DNA from: Haberlea rhodopensis
Taxonomy: Eukaryota > Streptophyta > Magnoliopsida > Lamiales > Gesneriaceae
Assembly (NCBI GenBank): GCA_907163345.1
Contig: CAJQUN010000003.1
Coordinates: 8,474,821-8,538,820, forward strand
Reading direction: 5' to 3'
Length of the DNA: 64,000 nucleotides
Shown here piece by piece: positions 57,627 to 64,000 of the stretch (position 1 is its first letter; each line of letters opens with the position of its first letter). A model generated the notes under the pieces. It was not told the origin of the DNA and ran no database searches. It saw only the letters and a list, made by a program, of their open reading frames with translations. Made by a program: the position numbers and the translations under genes.

Positions 57627-58655
57627 CGATCAATTTTTCATGTACATGGGTTACTGTCGTCGTGAGGAGATGAAGTGAGCTGAGGGTAAAATGAGAAAGA
57701 TAATTTATTCTTGAAAATGTACCAATTAAATCAGGGTTTAATAAAATAAACTTATTTAAAATAAGTTTTTTTAAATTTGAGAAGAAAAAATTTGGTAGAT
57801 CTAATTGAAACATGTTTTGATAAGCAGAACATATGTGTAATTTACTTTTTTTTTATAAAAAAAAATAGTACTATAGTTAAAAAAATATAGTATGAATATA
57901 TTTATACTTTTTTGTAACATCATTAAGAAAAATAAATATTGTTATTTAGTAAAGTAATAAGGTTTTTTTAAAATATTAAAAAATTAAGGTTTGTTTGAAA
58001 AACACAACAAATTGTATCATATTGGAAAAATAATAATATGTCAACTGGATCGGTGGATTCTAGTTAGATTTTTTTTTTCCAAATAATATTATTATCAGGA
58101 AGAATAATAAAAATCGTTAAACAAAATAAGAAACAAATGAAGAATAATAAGAATAAGAATAGTGAAAAAATAATTAGAATTGTATTACTAAAAATAACAA
58201 TAATCATATAAATAATAAGAATAAGAATAACAATTATTATTATTGTATTACTAATAATAAGAATAATCGTATAAAAAATAAGAATAACAATTGTATAATA
58301 AGAAAACATATAATAAATAACAAAATATAAATAACACAACAATAACAATAAATAAGTAAATTATTAATTAGAAGCAAATTACTTGTATTATAATAAATAA
58401 AAAGAATATCAAGATCATGCCAAAATGCGAGCACGAGAGCTTGCACATATGTACAAAATTGTATAGAACTACATTCGGCAACTAAAACTTAACAAATGTG
58501 TAAATTTCTTCCTAGCTAGAAAAGCAGCCAAAATCTCCAAAACGTTAGTGATATAAACTCATATATATAAATTTAAAATGTGAATTTGTATACTTGATTG
58601 TGGATTTCTAATACCTTAATCAATGTATAATTCTGAAACTGATTTTGCAAGGTAC
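57627..58655. other. AT-rich spacer, no gene seen
   Basis: Contains low-complexity AATAATAAGAATAAG-type runs (about 58080-58400) that give chance hydrophobic reading frames on the minus strand. The part closest to 58655 is probably the 3' UTR of the cysteinyl-tRNA synthetase gene. Confidence 0.55.
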
Positions 58656-61600
58656 TCAGCTTCCAGTAAGTTGTTCTTGCAAGGCCAGAGGAATGGCCGG
58701 TCTCCATGATGTGCCATCTGGGCTGTCCATGAGTGCGATGCCCACAGCTGCCAAATCCTTTCGAATCGCATCTGATTTTTCATATTCTTTATTTTTTCTG
58801 GCATCATTCCTCTCTTCCATCTTCTGCAAAACTTCATCTTCGGTCAACTTTGATCGCTTCAGAGCATAATTCCTCAGCTGATGCAATGCCTGGGATATGT
58901 ATACAAAAGCTTACTAAAATCACACCCATTTACGCTAACATTTGAAGAAAATTATGAATGTGACAGCAAGACATGAAGTTTGGAAACTGAGTAACACATT
59001 AATAGCTAAACGTGAAGCATCAGAATGAAAAGAACAGATATCACTTTAAGAACGCAAATCCAATAATTTTAAGCAGTAGAAGCGGCTGAATACAAAAAGG
59101 TCACGAAACAGAATTCAAAGACCATTGAGAAAGATATTCCTACTAGTCTGGAAACTTAAGACTACATACAACCAGTATTCACAGAATATAGAAGGTCTTA
59201 ATCTGAGGGCAATGACTACTTGCAAGCATAACATGAATGCACAACTTACTCACAGCACACAGGTACATAACTTTTTAGAAAACCATGACTCGCCACATGG
59301 TCCCTCTCACATCTGCAAACATGTGCATCCTCACCCTGCCCCCTCTCTGTGTGTGTGCCAGAATGAGAAAGTGGTTGTGGTAATAGAGACGTAAAAAAAT
59401 TCATTTTACCTCAGAGTAACTATCTGGCAAGAGCCCCAAAATAGTAAGAACACTTCTAATTGTCGTTTCTAAAGCTGCCAGTGACTCTAGTCTTAACTCT
59501 TGTTTCTTTCCCTGCAGAAAGAAGCCCTCAGTTCACAACTATCCTCTTCAAATTTCAATTATGTACCAAATGACTTTGCCACAGTAAAAAAGGAAATGAA
59601 AATTAATTCATAAATGACAAAGCAGCTTTACCACTGAATGAGCTAGAGCACATGCAAGCCATGTGTACCGTCTTATTAATGATGCCAATATTTTATCAAA
59701 TATCAAGTGGCGAACATGTTTGAACTCTAGGACATAAAGGCATTGATGAAGTACATGGAACCTGTGAAACTGCATCAAAAATTAAACATCCAGATTGGAA
59801 TAAAGCAAATATACCTTGCGAGTATGCAGGAGATCATTGATGGTTTTCAATGGTTCCGACATAGCAGCCAATGCTACAGGAGTGTGAAGATCATCTGACA
59901 GCGATGTCAAACACTCATCATGGAAGTTTTTGATGCAAATTGTTGTTTCTGTTGGAATGGAGTCCTTCATGCCAGCTTGATCATGCTGGATTATGACATT
60001 ATCACAATCATTCAATGTCTGCAGTCCAAACAAACTCATGGTTGAAAATCTCACACAACAAAAAACAACGCACTGTTTCATAGCAATTTAATATCCATGA
60101 TAAACAAAAGGTGGACTTTCTTTGCAATTGCATTAAGTATAAAACATGTGGAAAGTGAATACTGGTAAAAGTTTCTAAAACGCTTCATGTTTTGCAAAAA
60201 ATATAGCTTTAATTTTCTTTGGATAAAGTAAAACGTTTCTCTATTTCATGGAGAACGATCATATATGAACTACGTATCTTCTATCGCACTAGTGGTAACC
60301 TAGGGTTTCCAGACCTAATATTGCACAAAAATTCAGGTCGAATGCATACCAAACTGTTTAACATCAGAATAACCAGATCAGAAAACACACGCATATTAGC
60401 AGAAGCCATACCATTGCATGAGTCAAAACTTATAATCGAGAAAAATTAAGAGCTCGTTTGAGTACACAAATGAACAAAAAAAAATAGAATCTACTAATCC
60501 TACTGATGTAATGTGAACTACTGCACCTGATAGATATAAAAAACACGGTCAGAAGCACTTTCAAGCTGCATGACAGAGTAATTGATCGGGGAACGATAGT
60601 GAGTGCCCATTAAGAAAAGCCTTAAAGCCAGTGGATGATAAAGCTCTATGACCTGAAATTAAAACACAAAAAATCCTATTATCTACATTTATAACATTGA
60701 GACACTCAAAGATTGTGTATAACTAGCATTTCTTAAAAATGAACACCAATAGTGAGTGTATCAGAGAAAGACAAGGTTGGAACTTGGAACCATATATTAA
60801 TCCTTGTACCTGTCTGATAGTGAAAAAATTCCCAATAGACTTTGACATTTTCTCAGAGTCGATGGTCACAAATCCATTATGTATCCAATAGCTAACGTTG
60901 CTTTGATGGCATGCAGCACAACTTTGTGCAATCTCATTCTCATGATGGGGAAAAACGAGATCCATTCCACCACCATGTATGTCAAAAGAATAGCCTAAAT
61001 AAGTAGCACTCATAGCACTGCACTCTATATGCCATCCAGGTCTTCCAGGACCCCATGGACTCTCCCAAAAAGGTTCACCCTCCTTTGCTGACTGCATAAA
61101 AAGGAAAATCATAATCTTGAAACCGAAGATAATCCAAAGGCTGCAAATTTTCTCCAATTACAGAAAACACAATGGCCTTATCCCCTATTAACATTCAGCT
61201 GGCATTTATGCAATAAAAATAAGTCGATAAATAATAACCTCTCCGTCCTTCAGATTTGACCTCACCGACATCCCTTCAAGCATGTGAGCATCAAGAGGAC
61301 ATCGAGGTAAATTCACAATCAACATATGAAATGGCACATAATATGAAGCTTAAGGACTTCTAGAACTTCGAGGGGTTATCTCCTAAATTGTAATGTCCAG
61401 AAAAGTTGTAATTATCACCCATAACATTAAAGAATCGATAGAGCTGATAAACTCAAGGGGCATATATTAGAAACTGCCCTTACCAATGGACAGGCACATC
61501 TTTTTTTCACATAAATGAGACGTTTAATTGTATTACAAGTCATAAGAAGCTGCTTTTGTTTGGATGTAGAGATGCATTTGAACTCTAAAGTTAAGGAATT

Positions 61601-63834
61601 ACTTTCCATAAAGCAAAATCAGCTGGATTCTTCTTCCTTGTGTCTACCGCTACCCGTTCACCAGCCCTATTATCTTCTAGTCTACGCCCTGATAATCGTC
61701 CATACTCAGGGAATTTGTCAATGGAAAAGTAAACATTACCACCGATAGTATATGCACACTCACTCTCAAGTATCTGTAAGAAGAGAATGAAAGCATGTTA
61801 GGTCACCACTTAAGCTCAATAAAAATTCCATCCACATTTTCTTTGTCAGAAAAAAATAATGAGAAAAGCAGAAATTAATAGGTGACCATACTGCATTTGG
61901 ATGTACTATTATCATTGACCAAAACAGAAAGATGAACACAAATAAATACCAGTATAGCACCTGTTCAATCATGCCAATGATTTGCGACATGTGTTCAGAC
62001 ACACGAGGTTCCACTGAAGGAGGAAGGCAGTTAAGAGAAGTCATATCACGATGAAATTCATCGCAGTATCGTCTGCTTAACTTGATAGGATCCTCACTCA
62101 ATTCATTTGCTCGGATAATGATCTACAGAATTCGAAAATGCAGGCTCAGCTATCATAAATATGTAAGAAACAATTGGTACTTCTGAACAAACAAATTTTT
62201 TTCTTTTCTTTTCTTTTCTTTTTTGTTTTTGCAAAACGCTCCTAAAAGAGTAAAATTCAGCAATCACATAACTACAAAAATCTGAAATTGTTACACCATC
62301 ATTTTACCCTAAGAATAGTTTTTTTCAAGCACATGATGTAAAAAAGATATATAGCATTGAATAGTTTCATGACTCAATTTTCTAAGCACACCAGAGCGCA
62401 CCTTATCATCAACATCAGTGAAATTGCGGACATAGTTGATCTTATATCCCAAATACTTGAGGTATCTGCCTAATTTCGAAGATAGAACATAAGGGAAAAA
62501 TTAAGAAAATACTTAATATTGACAAATGCTTAAGCTCGAAGACTCGATAAAACAACAATGCAATAAGTGCTTAAATAATAACGAGGGAAGAGCTTAAACC
62601 ATTTTGACTTAGGTCTAGAGTACACAAACTTTGCTAAAGTAAGTCATTTCATAGACAAACATCAAGAACTAAATAATATTAGTTCAATTGTTTTCTAATC
62701 TTTTTTCACTTGTTAGGAAATTAGGAAAAGAGCGTCCTTCAAGTCTACCACATATCAATTCTCATAAGCAAATGAAAATTTCCACGATAATCGATATTGT
62801 CAAATTAAAAAATATTTGCCTCCAGAAACACCTTACATGAGAGATTTAAAATATTCCAACAATCTTTTTCAATCCTTCTCAACAGATAATAGAGATGAAC
62901 CAGAGAATCACCTCTCAAATGGAATAATTTTCTCAAAATTGGCAATGTTTGGAAGCATTTATAAAAATGCTTTCGTTCTCCTAAATTAAACCAGATATAT
63001 ATCACAATTATCCAATATAATCTCCCGACAATATATTTACTTTCAATTTTTTAGAGGGTGAAACTAACACCTAAGGAGGTCGAAACTATAGTGTATTCCA
63101 CGTTTTTATATATATATATATATATATATATTAACTTAGAATACCACCTTCTCTATTGGACACCCCAGGGTCCGCCACTGTGTCTGCCTAAGTAGGTATC
63201 TGGCAAGGAGCGAGATTTGGCACAGCTTAATTTAATATGGTTTCCAAGTAGAATTCAGAAATGGCATAGAAAACAAAAGTTCATCTGATATTTTTGGCAA
63301 TTAAAACCATGGATATTGAGCAGACCCATACTGTGCTCAATAACACGTTCACCAAATATCTCCACTGATGATTTCTTCATTTATTTGTCATTGATTCAAA
63401 GAAAAGTCTTATTCACACCAAAACAGACTCACAGAGAACGAGCATGTCAGAGGAATGTACCTGTAAAGAACGTCAAAAGCAACGTAAACACGGGCGTGGC
63501 CAATGTGGCTGAGATCGTAAGCGGTGACGCCACAGACATACATCCCGACTTTACCCTCAACTTTAGGTTTAAACAACTCCTTCTGCTTGGTCATCGTATT
63601 GAACAGCCACAGCTCCTTCATTAGTAAATCATCATCTTTCTTAGTATCATAATTATTGGAGCTAATTGTCCCACCAGAAGTGCTCAATGAATGACGAGTG
63701 TCGCAGCAACTAATTGGAGGAGAAAAACGGAAGCGTAAGCGTAAATTGATAGATTTTGATGCGAAAGCTTTGCGGTGTAGGAGTGGGAGTCGGAAGGGAA
63801 GTAAAGGTTTGCAGTATTTCAAGAGAGACGCCAT
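58656..63834 (-). CDS. cysteinyl-tRNA synthetase, organellar type, 9 exons
   Basis: Joins cysteine to tRNA-Cys using ATP (class I synthetase). Exons (minus): 63834-63461, 62465-62402, 62122-61961, 61773-61603, 61091-60810, 60652-60527, 60018-59815, 59511-59410, 58889-58656. They sum to 1719 nt without a stop (572 aa), all with GT-AG borders. Residues 1-65 are rich in Arg, Ser and Leu with few acidic residues, like a plastid/mitochondrial transit peptide. The core starts near residue 73. HIGH is at 110-113 and KMSKS at 338-342. Likely zinc ligands are Cys101, Cys281 and the HHENE block at 306-310. The length and N-terminus fit the plant organellar enzyme rather than the longer eukaryotic cytosolic form. 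The gene looks intact; dual organelle targeting is inferred from the family. Confidence 0.96.
63108..63131. repeat. (TA)n microsatellite
   Basis: A short run of TA repeats in intron 1 of the cysteinyl-tRNA synthetase gene. Confidence 0.85.
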
Positions 63835-64000
63835 TGGAGTGGCAGCTCATAATGGCTAAACGTTATCTAGAGAGAGTCATTTTGGGGTTGGAATCAATTT
63901 CTTAGCCCTAAGAACTAACTGGGTCCACACGATTCTATGTTTTTTACGGGACAACACCGATGGTTGAATAATAAGGAATTGAAAGATGGGAAGAATAATA
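63835..64000 (-). promoter_or_regulatory. 5' UTR and start of the promoter of the cysteinyl-tRNA synthetase gene
   Basis: Upstream of the start codon at 63834. No TATA box could be placed, and the window ends before any fuller promoter can be judged. Confidence 0.4.

Noticed and set aside
58064..58446. Minus-strand hydrophobic frames of 94 and 68 codons
   Set aside because: They are produced by low-complexity AATAATAAG runs and have no gene-like features.

Overview
This window is nuclear DNA from a flowering plant, most likely a eudicot. The evidence is two intron-rich plant genes with canonical plant splice sites, Ty1/copia and Ty3/gypsy retrotransposons with plant-type primer-binding sites, hAT-type miniature elements, LINE tails, and an insert of plant mitochondrial DNA carrying atp8. 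I saw no prokaryotic genes, CRISPR array, phage or plasmid. The species cannot be named from the sequence.

Layout. (1) 1-1832 is near gene-free; it holds a frameshifted scrap of an EG45/expansin-like (plant natriuretic peptide type) gene. (2) 1833-18266 is one old Copia element (A) bracketed by the direct repeat AATAA. Four later insertions lie inside it: a 1.1-kb solo LTR (E, ACTTG/ACTTG), a full Copia (B, GTATT/GTATT), and a reverse-oriented Copia (C, AGAAC/AGAAC) whose own LTR holds a mini Copia derivative (D, ATAAG/ATAAG). (3) 18303-23880 is a reverse-strand Copia (F) that contains a truncated LINE and a short gypsy RNase H-like scrap. (4) 23935-38258, minus strand, is a complete 14-exon AFG1/LACE1-type mitochondrial AAA+ ATPase gene. 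Its exons sum to 1755 nt in one open frame (584 aa). Its introns hold a LINE tail, a 950-bp mini LTR element (H) and a 5-kb Copia (G), and three of its introns start with GC instead of GT. (5) 38562-45232 is a young non-autonomous gypsy-type element (I) with near-identical 0.73-kb LTRs, a captured alpha-tubulin scrap and two tandem-repeat arrays. (6) 45233-48592 has an AT microsatellite and two hAT-type miniature elements. (7) 48593-57621 is a large non-autonomous LTR element (J). Its LTRs carry TGACG-rich repeats, and its 3' LTR was later hit by mitochondrial DNA (atp8) and by a 245-bp dispersed repeat. (8) 58656-63834, minus strand, is a complete 9-exon organellar cysteinyl-tRNA synthetase gene (1719 nt, 572 aa).

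How it fits together. The two genes that look functional both encode organelle-directed housekeeping proteins read on the minus strand. Everything between and inside them is transposon-driven expansion. Element boundaries were fixed by matching LTR ends, primer-binding sites, polypurine tracts and target duplications, which also gives the order of insertion: A before B, C and E; C before D. The retroelement reading frames are decayed (frameshifts, stops, loss of catalytic residues or whole domains), so none looks autonomous. F sits 54 bp past the ATPase stop codon and in the same orientation, so its LTR may now supply the 3' end of that transcript. No previously unknown biochemical system was found. 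The most notable points are the nested retroelements, the GC-AG introns, the tubulin capture and the mitochondrial gene inside an LTR.
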